Assembly (NCBI GenBank): GCA_020630775.1
Contig: JAHDIN010000002.1
Span: forward strand, 44,607 to 108,606
From: Saprospiraceae bacterium
GTDB lineage: Bacteria > Bacteroidota > Bacteroidia > Chitinophagales > Saprospiraceae
Reading direction: 5' to 3'
Length of the DNA: 64,000 nt
This document shows, in pieces, positions 8,834-18,527 of this stretch. The position numbers were made by a program, and so were the translations under genes. Position 1 is the first letter of the stretch; every line of letters starts with the position of its first letter. The notes below the pieces were generated by a model. It made no database searches. It had not been told where the DNA came from and saw only the letters and a list, made by a program, of their open reading frames with translations.

Positions 8834-9892
8834 TTAGAAAAATATTAAGCTAATTGCAGCTATCAATAGACCTATAAATAATATGATGAACAAGTAGCTA
8901 AACTTGATCATGCTTACTTTGATTACTGTTTTGAAAATATTTTCTGAGTAGAATCTCTTCAAAGAAATAATAAAGAAGATAGGGAGACCTAAAAATAACC
9001 AACCTACTAAACTTTCCATATCTAAGTCAAATAGTACATTAAAAAGCATGAAAAGACTAAAGCATAATAGAAAGACGCAATGATAATTTATAACTTGAAT
9101 CACATGCTCAGCATAAAAAGTATTATGTCTTACATAAAAGATTTTCATTAAGAATGCGACTACAAAGCTTAGGAGTATGACGCCCCATAACAAGTTCTTG
9201 ACAAAAAATTTAAGGTAGTCAACTTGGTGCTTTTGAAGTTTAAAGGTCTGCTTAACAAACATCATTTCTATGTAACCGAATTCTTTATCTGGTTTTTTCT
9301 TAAGCTGCCACTCTTTGTATTTGTTAACCAAACTGTCCTGGGATTCTAAATACAACTCACCTTTTGTCATACCCATGGCTCTGAAGTCAACAAATCCAAT
9401 ATTGATATTTAATGTATCAGACATCCGCGCAATCCTTTTATTGAATAGCTTCCTTTCGAAGCTGTCTAATACTTCTTGGGTACAGTCATCATTTACAAAA
9501 TTTGTTTTTAAAGAATCGTATTTAGTATAGATAGCATGTTCGCCTATCCTTTCTATCTCTATATATTCATCATCATTATCTTCTCTGTTTATATATATGG
9601 ATGATATCGTGAAGAAAATCACTAAACAAATAAAGAAAAATCGAAAAGGGTGCATATACTCTTGTCTCCGACCCGCTAAGTAGTTAAGCGTAATCTTATT
9701 CGGGATCCAAATATCTCTAAAGCTTCGCAGTAATCTATATTCAATATTAAGGAAAGTATCAAAGAAAGATTTGAATAAATCCTTGACAGACAGGTTGTTA
9801 TAAACAGCTTTCGACCCACATTTTGGGCAATATAGGGCACTTTCAACTAGTTTTTCTTCGCAGTTAAGGCAATTATTCTTTAAATCTTTCAC
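8834..9892 (-). CDS. DUF3667 zinc-ribbon membrane protein
   Basis: The N-terminus carries a zinc-ribbon (CLNC ... YCPKCG, residues about 9-26) followed by the DUF3667 core, seen in RSFRDIWIPNKITLNYLAGRR spread over residues 60-80 and HPFRFFFICLVIFF next to it. Hydrophobic spans lie near 85-100, 235-250, 265-285, 290-310 and 325-350; the long charged loop between the first two probably faces the periplasm. DUF3667 proteins are common in Bacteroidota and of unknown function. The start at 9892 gives the zinc-ribbon right at the N-terminus, as is usual. Confidence 0.88.
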   Translation of the reverse strand: MKDLKNNCLNCEEKLVESALYCPKCGSKAVYNNLSVKDLFKSFFDTFLNIEYRLLRSFRDIWIPNKITLNYLAGRRQEYMHPFRFFFICLVIFFTISSIYINREDNDDEYIEIERIGEHAIYTKYDSLKTNFVNDDCTQEVLDSFERKLFNKRIARMSDTLNINIGFVDFRAMGMTKGELYLESQDSLVNKYKEWQLKKKPDKEFGYIEMMFVKQTFKLQKHQVDYLKFFVKNLLWGVILLSFVVAFLMKIFYVRHNTFYAEHVIQVINYHCVFLLCFSLFMLFNVLFDLDMESLVGWLFLGLPIFFIISLKRFYSENIFKTVIKVSMIKFSYLFIILFIGLLIAAISLIFF

Positions 9893-10197
9893 TGATTCAG
9901 CAACTTAATTAACCTAAAAATGGGGTAATTCTGGCTATTCACCTACCTAAAATGGTTAAGAAAGCTAATAAAATGGGGCAATTCTCACTTGTAGGCCCAT
10001 ACATATTACAATTTGGTATAATGTTTGCCTAATACCACTTATGTATTAAGAAAAGTTTGAATATAAGTTTACTAAAAAGCGTAAAAATCTGTAAACGAAT
10101 ATTTTAAACATTAAAAAAAACTTAATACAAAGATTTAATAATTCATTTTTTCATTGAAATACAAATATTCTAACGTACGAACACAAAAATTTTTACC
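9893..10197. promoter_or_regulatory. Divergent intergenic region upstream of the giant T9SS gene, with a 16-bp direct repeat
   Basis: This 305-bp spacer separates the DUF3667 gene from the 5.2-kb secreted-protein gene. AAAATGGGGTAATTCT (9917-9932) recurs as AAAATGGGGCAATTCT (9970-9985), one mismatch and a 53-bp period, about five helical turns. A promoter-like TATAATGTTTG lies near 10010-10026 but has one base too many for TAnnTTTG. The leader just before the gene is very AT-rich. No coding sequence or RNA gene was seen. Confidence 0.45.
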
Positions 10198-13100
10198 ATG
10201 AAAAATTTTATTTACTCAAACATGAAAAAGCTAATCCAAAGTACCACCGCTTTGATTTTGCTTTTCGCGCTAAGCAATGGATTGAGTGCCCAACAACTGC
10301 AAGTAGAGATAACCAATCCTACTCCAGATCCCGCAACGGGAGTCTACACAGTAGATTGTGAAGAAAGCATTCAGTTTAATGCGACGGCATCGGATTTTAC
10401 AGATCCAAACAATCCGGTGGTATTATCTCCATTATCAGTAACTTGGCAATGGAATTTACTTGGTTCATCTTGTACATTACCTGCAAGCTTTAACTCATCT
10501 ATTTCGAATCCAGTACTTGATCCTAATAATCAAGTCATGTGTTCAGGTGAATATGAGGTGATAGCTCAAGCTGGTGGTTTAGAAGCAAGAGATACTGTAG
10601 AAATAGTTGTGTTACCAACTTTTGATTGGACTTGTCCAACTCCAATAATTGTAACACCTGATTTAAATGCTACTGACGCAAGTGGGAATCCAACATGCAG
10701 AAAAACCTTAGATTTTGCAGGTTTTCAGCTTGATACAGTTAACTGTAGGGATGCCAATTATACTTGGTGTGTATCACTAACTGCTATAAATTCTTCAGTG
10801 CCTATTTATACATCCGCAACAAGTGGAAATGGCATCGACGAAACAGCATTTGATGCAACTTATGGTGCATTTGCACTTGATGATTTAGGTGTTGTTACAG
10901 GATCAGGCTCTGGTGTCGGTACGGCAACTGGAGGCATTGATTTTGGAAGCTACAACTTAAGAATTGATATTAAGCAAGGTGCAGAAATTGTTGACCAATG
11001 TATTGTACCTGTTGATGTATTAGAAAGTAGAAACAACTTAGCATGTAACGATTTAGTGAACGTAACACTTTCAGAAAATTGTCAAGGTATTATTACCACT
11101 GATATGATTCTCGAAGGAGATTATTGCTTTGACAATTTCGTTATATCAGCTTTATTAGAAGGTGGTTCTGATACTATTTCTAACACCGCTGAAATAGTGA
11201 TTAATCAAACAGGTACCTATACTGTAACAGTAACAGGTCAATCAGGTCTAAGTTGTTGGGGCCGAGTGTTCGCTGAAGATAAATCAACGCCAGAGTTAAA
11301 TTGTGATGAGGTTACGGTATTGTGTACTGAGGTAGGAAATTTGGCTCCAGGTAGTTCTATAAAAGGATGGGATAGAGCAGTAGCTACTGAAACAAATGCA
11401 ACATCTATCAATCTTGTAATTGATGATGTCAATGGTATAGTTACAGACGTTGTGTTTAATTTCGAAGCAAATGTTGATGATATTGGCGATTTAGCTTTAA
11501 CATTAACGTCACCTGATGGAACAATGGTTGATGTATTGGATCAATCAGGCTTCACAACTGCTTGTGATAACTCTAACATTAATGTATGTTTTTCAGATAC
11601 AGGTGAATTAGATCACGCTATGTTTGGTTCTCCAGTTCATTGTAGAGAAACAGAAAATGCATTTATCGGAAGCTTTAAGCCTGCAGAAGCATTCTCAGGT
11701 TTCAATGGTGATGACGCTAACGGTACATGGGTTTTAGCTGTGACGTATTCTGGTGCTGCTACAGACATTGTTGTGGAGGCAGATTTACAGGTTACAACTA
11801 ATGAAGGGAATCTATTGACAAGCATGGAAGTGATTGAAAATAGTGGATGTGATGCTTCTCCTGAATTTACATGGTCAGATGAAGAAGTGGGTGTTAATTG
11901 TGCTGATAATCTTTGGACAGTAATCGAGAGAACATGGACTGTTGTTAATACAAGTTCTGGTCAATCAGCTTCTTGTTCTCAAACGATTAATGTAAGAAGA
12001 TTTGGTGTAAGTGATATTATCTGGCCTAAGAGTTTCGATGATATAGATCAACCATCATTAACATGTGATGATAATACAAATACAGGCCAACCAGGTCTTC
12101 CTTGTAACAATGACATTACTGGATGTGGAAACTTCCAAATGTCTGGACCGACTGAAATTGATTTCCCAATTTGTGGAAATTCATATAAAAGAATTTACTC
12201 TTGGACAGTATTAGATTGGTGTTCTGGTGAAATAGCAGAGTATGATCAAGTTGTAAAAGTAGAGGATTCTGAGCCACTAGTGGTTACGTGTGCGCCAGAT
12301 GATCTTGATCCAGCTGATGTAGCTTTCTTCCAGTCAATTGGAGTAAACTTAGCATCTGAAATGCCATATTTAACGACTACAAACCCAGGAGCATGTTCTG
12401 GAGATTGGGAATTTGTTCCTAATCTAGTAATTGATAATCCTTGTGATGATGCATATACTGTGCAATTGTCTTACTTATTAGCTGATCCTAATGATCCATT
12501 AAATCCAGATCCATTAGCAGATTATATTACTGACAATGTAGTCACTGATGGTCAAGGAAACCCAGTAAGAATTACTGATCTTCCTGGTGGACAATTTACA
12601 TGGATAAGAATTACTGTAACTGATGAGTGTGGTAATGAAGGGGAGTGCTTTACAGAGGTTTATGTTAAAGATGATACAAGTCCAAATCCAGTGTGTGTTG
12701 AGTTTACTGTAGTAGCATTAGGAGATAACGGATGTGGATACTTACCAGCAAGTTCTGTAGATAATGACAGTTGGGATAACTGTGGTATCGCAAGTTACCA
12801 TGTAAGAAGAGCAGGTACAGGTACATTTGCTGACCAGATAGAATTATGTTGTGTTGATTGTTCTGATGGACCGATAGCTGTTGAGTTATTAGTAACTGAT
12901 AACGACGGTAACACTAATACTTGTTCTGCAGAGGTGAGATTACAAGATAACATTCCAATTAGAATGGTATCGACACCACCTGCTGATATGACATTTAATT
13001 GTGAAAATAGTCCTATTGATATCACTTCATTTGTGAATGATGCTTTGGCTGGTTTCCAATTTGAGGATAACTGTGGATGGGATAATAATTCTTCTACAGT

Positions 13101-15411
13101 AGTTTTGAAAGACGCTGCAACTGTTAATTACCAACTTGAGAGGGGCCAGTGTGGAGAAGGAAGTACTTCAGTACAATATGAGATTTATGATAGATGTGGA
13201 AACGAGGTGCCAGGATCACCATTTACACAAAGATTTTCATTCGTTCCAAATACTAATGCTTCGGCATTCAACGTAACAAGCTGGCCACAAGACTTAACAT
13301 TGACTCAATGTTTAGGATTGTCAAGCTTAGATCCAGATGCACTAGATAATGCATTCAATGAAAATGCAATTAATGCGAACACATCTGTGTGTAATGACTT
13401 AGCAATTGGATATGATGATTTAGTATTCTACAATGTAGATAATGCATGCTTGAAAATATTAAGAACATGGACTGTTGTTGATTGGTGTTTAGCAAATGCT
13501 GGAAACAATACTTTAGCAGATGCGACAAGACAACACACTCAGGAAATCAAAATATTTGATAACGAACCTCCTGTAGCTACATTGCCTTCAGTGACTGTAG
13601 AAACATTCTCTGATAACTGTGAGATGATGGTAGATTCATTGATTGCAACTGTTACGGACGCATGTACAGATATGTTTGGTAATCAAGAGAATATTACAAC
13701 ATTTACGATTACATATGCAGATGGTAGAACACCTAGAAATGGTACGGGTACAGATGCAAGTGGTGTGTTCCCAGTAGGTACAAACACGATTACATGGACT
13801 GTTGAAGATCATTGTGGTAACGTAGCAGATTATACAACTTCTGTTACTGTTGTAGATGCTAAGGCACCAACACCATATTGTTTAGCTGCAGTGGTAACTG
13901 CAACGATGAACACAGATGGATCTGTAGAAATTTGGGCAGATGATTACTCTTTAGGTGGTGAAGATAACTGTGATACTGATTTAGATGTATACTTCGAATC
14001 TAATGGACAGATTTCAAGAAGATTTGATTGTAATGATATTCCAAACGGTGTACAAGCGAACATAGAGTTAAGAATTGTTTTCGAAGATGATGCTGGAAAC
14101 TCTGACTTCTGTAGAGTACAGTTAATCCTTCAAGATAACGAGTCTGATTTATGTACAGATACTGGTTCATTAGCAGCAATTACAGGTAATGTACACAATG
14201 AAGAATTTGAAACTATTGAAGAGGTAATGGTATCATTACTAAGTGATAGCGAAGCGATGAATAGTCAAATGATGACCATTAATGATGGAGAATATGCTTT
14301 CATGAACTTAACGCCAGGTATTGGTTACTCTGTGTCAGGTCAAAAGGATGATCATCCATTAAACGGTGTATCTACTTTAGATATCGTGATCATCCAGAGA
14401 CACATTTTAGGATCTACACCTTTAGATTCGCCTTATAAAGTGATTGCGGCGGATGCTAATAATGATCAGAATGTTACAGCAATTGACTTGATTGAGTTGA
14501 GAAAGTTAATCTTAGGAATAACGAACGAGTTTCCAAATGGACAAACACCATGGAGATTCCCAGTTGAAGCTCAGAACTTTGTAAATAGTTCAGATCCATT
14601 CCCTTACGAAGAGAATATCACTTATGCAGGATTGAATGAGCATATGGCTGATCAAGATTTCGTAGGTGTTAAGATTGGTGATGTTAACGGTAGTGCTATC
14701 GTTTCTGGATTGAAGTCAAATGAAGACACTGATAGAAGAAGCAGCAATGCAGTGACATTTGAAATGCAAGAGAGAACATTGGATGCTGGTACGCAAGTAA
14801 CTATTCCAGTGACTGTAGCGAATATGAATGATATCATCGGATTCCAAAACACTTTAAACTATGATGCTTCTGCATTAAAGTTTGTGGGAATCGAATCTAA
14901 TACAATTGATATCGAAGAGTCGAATGTGGCACTTTACAACGAAGGTTCAATTGCTATCTCATGGAATGCATTAGAAGCAATAAGCTTAAACGATGGTGAA
15001 ACATTATTTGAATTGACATTCGATGTAGTTGATAATACGACAACTAACAGTCAGTTTTTCTTGAGCAATAACGTAACAAAAACAGAAGCTTATACAAACG
15101 ATCTTGAAGTATTGGATATTGAATTGAATGTGAGAGGTATTGAAAACGCAGATTTTGTACTATACCAAAACGTACCGAATCCATTCAGTACTCAAACAGA
15201 CATTCAGTTCCAATTGCCAGGAGACAGTAAAGTTGTATTGAGAGTTTATGATGTAAGTGGAAGAGAGTTATTGACTCAAACAAACAATTACACAAAAGGT
15301 AATCACACGATTACTGTTACAAAAGAGCAGTTAAAATCTTCTTCTGTAATGTACTATAAGTTAGAAACTGAGTACGGAACAGCAAGTAAGAAAATGATAC
15401 AGATACGTTAG
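10198..15411 (+). CDS. Giant T9SS type A secreted protein with P-domain, dockerin-like and cohesin-like modules
   Basis: A 1737-aa exported protein. ATG at 10222 is an equally good start and gives a classic signal peptide ending near GLSAQQ. In order: many immunoglobulin-like or HYR-like repeats with paired Cys and recurring WTVxDWC motifs; a proprotein-convertase P-domain at about 395-535 (segments LTLTSPDGT and GTWVLAVTY); a carboxypeptidase-regulatory-like module at about 1325-1390; a dockerin-like segment at about 1389-1455 (ADANNDQNVTAIDLIELR); a cohesin-like domain at about 1519-1640; and a type A T9SS sorting domain at 1648-1737, beginning near LYQNVPNPF and ending KKMIQIR. It is probably a cell-surface adhesin or structural protein; no hydrolase domain was recognised. 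Confidence 0.9.
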   Translation: MKNFIYSNMKKLIQSTTALILLFALSNGLSAQQLQVEITNPTPDPATGVYTVDCEESIQFNATASDFTDPNNPVVLSPLSVTWQWNLLGSSCTLPASFNSSISNPVLDPNNQVMCSGEYEVIAQAGGLEARDTVEIVVLPTFDWTCPTPIIVTPDLNATDASGNPTCRKTLDFAGFQLDTVNCRDANYTWCVSLTAINSSVPIYTSATSGNGIDETAFDATYGAFALDDLGVVTGSGSGVGTATGGIDFGSYNLRIDIKQGAEIVDQCIVPVDVLESRNNLACNDLVNVTLSENCQGIITTDMILEGDYCFDNFVISALLEGGSDTISNTAEIVINQTGTYTVTVTGQSGLSCWGRVFAEDKSTPELNCDEVTVLCTEVGNLAPGSSIKGWDRAVATETNATSINLVIDDVNGIVTDVVFNFEANVDDIGDLALTLTSPDGTMVDVLDQSGFTTACDNSNINVCFSDTGELDHAMFGSPVHCRETENAFIGSFKPAEAFSGFNGDDANGTWVLAVTYSGAATDIVVEADLQVTTNEGNLLTSMEVIENSGCDASPEFTWSDEEVGVNCADNLWTVIERTWTVVNTSSGQSASCSQTINVRRFGVSDIIWPKSFDDIDQPSLTCDDNTNTGQPGLPCNNDITGCGNFQMSGPTEIDFPICGNSYKRIYSWTVLDWCSGEIAEYDQVVKVEDSEPLVVTCAPDDLDPADVAFFQSIGVNLASEMPYLTTTNPGACSGDWEFVPNLVIDNPCDDAYTVQLSYLLADPNDPLNPDPLADYITDNVVTDGQGNPVRITDLPGGQFTWIRITVTDECGNEGECFTEVYVKDDTSPNPVCVEFTVVALGDNGCGYLPASSVDNDSWDNCGIASYHVRRAGTGTFADQIELCCVDCSDGPIAVELLVTDNDGNTNTCSAEVRLQDNIPIRMVSTPPADMTFNCENSPIDITSFVNDALAGFQFEDNCGWDNNSSTVVLKDAATVNYQLERGQCGEGSTSVQYEIYDRCGNEVPGSPFTQRFSFVPNTNASAFNVTSWPQDLTLTQCLGLSSLDPDALDNAFNENAINANTSVCNDLAIGYDDLVFYNVDNACLKILRTWTVVDWCLANAGNNTLADATRQHTQEIKIFDNEPPVATLPSVTVETFSDNCEMMVDSLIATVTDACTDMFGNQENITTFTITYADGRTPRNGTGTDASGVFPVGTNTITWTVEDHCGNVADYTTSVTVVDAKAPTPYCLAAVVTATMNTDGSVEIWADDYSLGGEDNCDTDLDVYFESNGQISRRFDCNDIPNGVQANIELRIVFEDDAGNSDFCRVQLILQDNESDLCTDTGSLAAITGNVHNEEFETIEEVMVSLLSDSEAMNSQMMTINDGEYAFMNLTPGIGYSVSGQKDDHPLNGVSTLDIVIIQRHILGSTPLDSPYKVIAADANNDQNVTAIDLIELRKLILGITNEFPNGQTPWRFPVEAQNFVNSSDPFPYEENITYAGLNEHMADQDFVGVKIGDVNGSAIVSGLKSNEDTDRRSSNAVTFEMQERTLDAGTQVTIPVTVANMNDIIGFQNTLNYDASALKFVGIESNTIDIEESNVALYNEGSIAISWNALEAISLNDGETLFELTFDVVDNTTTNSQFFLSNNVTKTEAYTNDLEVLDIELNVRGIENADFVLYQNVPNPFSTQTDIQFQLPGDSKVVLRVYDVSGRELLTQTNNYTKGNHTITVTKEQLKSSSVMYYKLETEYGTASKKMIQIR

Positions 15412-15432
15412 TAATAACTTGTATTAAACCTA

Positions 15433-15467
15433 TCCCGGTGGAAATTTTTTCACCGGGATTTTTTTTG
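15433..15467 (+). terminator. Intrinsic terminator of the T9SS giant gene
   Basis: Perfect 8-bp stem TCCCGGTG (15433-15440) / CACCGGGA (15451-15458) with a 10-nt loop, followed directly by a run of T residues. It lies 22 bp after the stop codon and separates this gene from the nqr operon. Confidence 0.93.
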
Positions 15468-15491
15468 TCCCTACATTTAGAAGCAAATGTC

Positions 15492-15516
15492 TTTATTTAG
15501 ACAAAATCTAAATAAA
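15492..15516. promoter_or_regulatory. Palindromic operator candidate upstream of nqr operon
   Basis: A perfect inverted repeat with 10-bp arms, TTTATTTAGA (15492-15501) and TCTAAATAAA (15507-15516), around spacer CAAAA. The same 9-bp core arms and spacer length occur at 45295-45317 upstream of the act/cox operon. Its centre is 66 bp upstream of the nqr -7 element, a distance typical of an activator site. The binding protein is unknown. Confidence 0.6.
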
Positions 15517-15569
15517 AAAGCCAAGTTATTCACCATTCCGCTTCAACCATCCATATAATTTAAGAGTTA

Positions 15570-15577
15570 TATATTTG
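15570..15577 (+). promoter_or_regulatory. Putative -7 element of the nqr promoter
   Basis: TATATTTG matches the Bacteroidota -7 consensus TAnnTTTG. It would place transcription start near 15584 and give nqrA a leader of about 59 nt. No good -33 TTTG was seen, which would fit a promoter that needs an activator. Confidence 0.5.
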
Positions 15578-15642
15578 CGGTGATTTTCGTGGCCTGTGAA
15601 AGGTCCGAAATACTTGATCTAACTACTAATTATAACTAGCAA

Positions 15643-17187
15643 ATGCTAATAACTTCACTTGTAGTAATCGGAATTATCTTGGCATTCATTTCCATTCTTT
15701 CGATTGCGGATAATCTAATCTCCATTGAAGCTCAAAAACATGGTATCGATCCTGATAAATCTAATCTAGGTCTTTTCCCTAGTGTAAGAGATTTATTTTC
15801 TAAATCTGCGCCTGGTTTTGTTTCTGGAGGCCAATTGGTGAACCTTAAGAAAGGTCACGATATCAAATTAGCTGGAAATCCTGTTTCTGAAGTTGTTCCA
15901 GCTACCGCAGTAACGCGAGTAGCTATAAAACCTCAAGACTACAGAGGCATCGCACCAATTCCTAAAATGGAGGTTCAAGTTGGTGATGAAGTCAAAGCTG
16001 GCCAAGCTATATTTTTTGATAAAAAGAATTCTGACATCAACTTCGTATCGCCTGTTTCAGGTGAGGTTGTTGAAATTAGAAGAGGAGCTAAAAGAGCTAT
16101 AACCCATGTTGTGATATTGGCTGATAAAGAGCAATCTTATCATCAATTCACTCCGCCATCTGCAGGAAATTCTAACCCCCAAGAGATAATAGAGTTTTTA
16201 AAGAAGTCAGGTGCTTGGACTTTAATTAATCAGCGTCCATTTGACATCTTGGCTAACTCAGAATTAGTGCCTGAAAATATTTTCATTTCAACATTTGATT
16301 CTTCTCCATTGGCATTGGACTATAATATTGCCTTAGAAGGGAGAGAGGAAGAGTTTCAAAAAGGCTTGGATGTTTTAGGTAGATTAACAACGGGTAAAGT
16401 TTATCTTGGATTAGATGCAAGGGGCAATGAGCCAGCTGCAGCTTTCACCGAGGCGACTGGAGTGGTAAAGACATGGTTTAGAGGAAAACACCCAGTAGGC
16501 AATGTTGGTGTACAAATCCATCATACCAACCCAATTAAAAGCAATAAAATCGTATGGACCTTAGACCCGCAAGATGTAGCACTAATCGGAAGATTATTTA
16601 TTAGTGGTACCTATGATGGTTCTAGAGTTGTTTCTGTAGGAGGAGGGCAAGTGCTTTCGCCATCACATGTTAAAACATATAAAGGAGCTAGTATCGATGA
16701 GTTGTTGAAGGGAAATCTTTCAGATGAAGGTACATCGAGAATTATTGGTGGTAATGTTTTATCTGGTTCGCAAGTAGGAGCAGATGATTTTCTAAGCCAA
16801 CAACATAATTCTATAAGTGTTATAAAAGAAGGAGATCAGTACGAATTATTTGGATGGTTGTTGCCGATAACTCCAAGACCATCCGTGTCTAGAACCTTTC
16901 CAAATTTCTTGATACCCAACCACGAATTCGAAGCCAATACCAACACACATGGCGAGCAACGTGCTTTTGTGGTCACAGGACAATATGAAAATATGTTGCC
17001 TATGGATATCTATCCTCAACATTTAATGAAAGCTATAATGGCTGGAGATATAGAAAGAATGGAAGGATTAGGCATCAATGAATTGACTGAAGAAGACGTC
17101 GCTTTATGTGAATTTTCATGTACTTCTAAACAACCACTTCAATCTATATTAAGAGAGGGTTTAGATATGATGAGAGAACAAGGATAA
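15643..17187 (+). CDS. nqrA: Na+-translocating NADH:quinone reductase subunit A, with N-terminal membrane-anchor extension
   Basis: NqrA is the large peripheral subunit of the sodium-pumping NADH:quinone reductase and contributes to the quinone site. The family core begins about residue 65 (VNLKKGHDIKLAG) and continues through the Rnf-like barrel region (VQVGDEVKAGQAIFFDKK, SPVSGEVVEIRRG) to the C-terminal CEFSCTSKQPLQ segment. Before it lie about 64 extra residues with a hydrophobic helix at about 3-22; typical NqrA is near 450 aa and lacks this, while this one is 514. No in-frame ATG lies closer to the core, so the extension looks real. First gene of nqrABCDEF. Confidence 0.95.
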   Translation: MLITSLVVIGIILAFISILSIADNLISIEAQKHGIDPDKSNLGLFPSVRDLFSKSAPGFVSGGQLVNLKKGHDIKLAGNPVSEVVPATAVTRVAIKPQDYRGIAPIPKMEVQVGDEVKAGQAIFFDKKNSDINFVSPVSGEVVEIRRGAKRAITHVVILADKEQSYHQFTPPSAGNSNPQEIIEFLKKSGAWTLINQRPFDILANSELVPENIFISTFDSSPLALDYNIALEGREEEFQKGLDVLGRLTTGKVYLGLDARGNEPAAAFTEATGVVKTWFRGKHPVGNVGVQIHHTNPIKSNKIVWTLDPQDVALIGRLFISGTYDGSRVVSVGGGQVLSPSHVKTYKGASIDELLKGNLSDEGTSRIIGGNVLSGSQVGADDFLSQQHNSISVIKEGDQYELFGWLLPITPRPSVSRTFPNFLIPNHEFEANTNTHGEQRAFVVTGQYENMLPMDIYPQHLMKAIMAGDIERMEGLGINELTEEDVALCEFSCTSKQPLQSILREGLDMMREQG

Positions 17188-17216
17188 TTTTTAAAATCAA
17201 TAATCAAAATATATAA

Positions 17217-18527
17217 ATGGGACTTCTAAATTTCATAAAAAGAATAGAGCCAGATAAGAAGAAAAGCCCATTTCTTCATACGCTTTATGACGGGTTTTTC
17301 ACTTTCGCCTATGCGCCAAATACAGTGACAAAAGGTGGAGTGCATATCAGAGATGGTATGGATCTAAAGCGTACAATGGTATTGGTTGTTATTGGATTAC
17401 AATTGTGCTATTTATTTGGTACGTATAATATTGGTCATCAACATTTTGATGCTTTAGGTATGTTTCCTGGATTCCTTGAAGGTTTCCATTTAAAATTAGC
17501 ACATGGTCTGATTAAAATGTTACCAATATTTATTTGGACACATATTGTTGGACTAGGAATCGAATTTTGGTTTGCAGCTAAAAAGGGCCATCCAATTGAA
17601 GAAGGCTTTTTAGTATCTGGAGCCTTGATTCCATTAATTATGCCGCCAGATATTCCAATTTGGATATTATGTGTTTCTGTAGCTTTTGCAGTTATCTTAG
17701 GTAAAGAAGCATTCGGTGGAACAGGAATGAATATTTGGAACGTGGCTTTATTAGCAAGGGTATTTGTATTCTTTGCTTATCCAACAACAATTTCAGGAGA
17801 TGAAGTTTGGGTTGGTGGTTTTGAAAAAGTGGTTCCTGGTATGGTCGCTGAATATGGTTGGGCACATAGCATGTTTAATTCTTTATTTGGATGGTTTGAT
17901 TTATCCACCTTTGAATCCGGACGGGCCATATATGATACCTATAGTGGCGCCACACCTTTAGCTTTAGCTTCGAAAGGAGGTTGGGCTGCTGTGACCGAGC
18001 AATTTAGTATAGCACAAATGTGGTGGGGTACAATTCCTGGTTCGATCGGGGAGACGTCCAAGCCATTAATTTTAATTGGCGCAGCACTTTTATTGGCAAC
18101 GGGGATTGCAAGTTGGAGAGTCATGTTCAGTATGTTTTTAGGTTGTGCTTTTATGGGAATGATCTTCAATGCATGGGACGCTACACCATTTATGGATGTC
18201 CCTTGGTATTATCATTTCTATATGGGAAGTTTCTTATTCGCTATGGCATTTATGGCCACCGATCCTGTTACTGCAGCTTCTACAAATACCGGTAAATGGA
18301 TATATGGTTTCTTGATAGGTGTGATAGGATTGATTATTAGAGTTTTCAATCCGGCATATCCTGAAGGATGGATGTTAGCGATTTTATTTATGAATACTTT
18401 CGCACCATTGATCGATCACTATGTGCTTGAATCAAATATGAAACGAAGAAGCAAATTAGGTAAGCCAGCATTAGGTATGGCAGCCGTTAATTCTGTAGAA
18501 CTTGAAAATTCAACAGCTCATGGATAA
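17217..18527 (+). CDS. nqrB: Na+-translocating NADH:quinone reductase subunit B
   Basis: NqrB is an integral membrane subunit that carries covalent FMN and riboflavin and forms part of the sodium channel. The 436-aa protein has around ten hydrophobic segments and the flavinylation motif SGAT in YSGATPLALASKG, with Thr as the FMN attachment site in this family. It follows nqrA by 29 bp, and its last 8 bp overlap nqrC. The FMN transferase ApbE needed for this modification is not in the window. Confidence 0.98.
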   Translation: MGLLNFIKRIEPDKKKSPFLHTLYDGFFTFAYAPNTVTKGGVHIRDGMDLKRTMVLVVIGLQLCYLFGTYNIGHQHFDALGMFPGFLEGFHLKLAHGLIKMLPIFIWTHIVGLGIEFWFAAKKGHPIEEGFLVSGALIPLIMPPDIPIWILCVSVAFAVILGKEAFGGTGMNIWNVALLARVFVFFAYPTTISGDEVWVGGFEKVVPGMVAEYGWAHSMFNSLFGWFDLSTFESGRAIYDTYSGATPLALASKGGWAAVTEQFSIAQMWWGTIPGSIGETSKPLILIGAALLLATGIASWRVMFSMFLGCAFMGMIFNAWDATPFMDVPWYYHFYMGSFLFAMAFMATDPVTAASTNTGKWIYGFLIGVIGLIIRVFNPAYPEGWMLAILFMNTFAPLIDHYVLESNMKRRSKLGKPALGMAAVNSVELENSTAHG

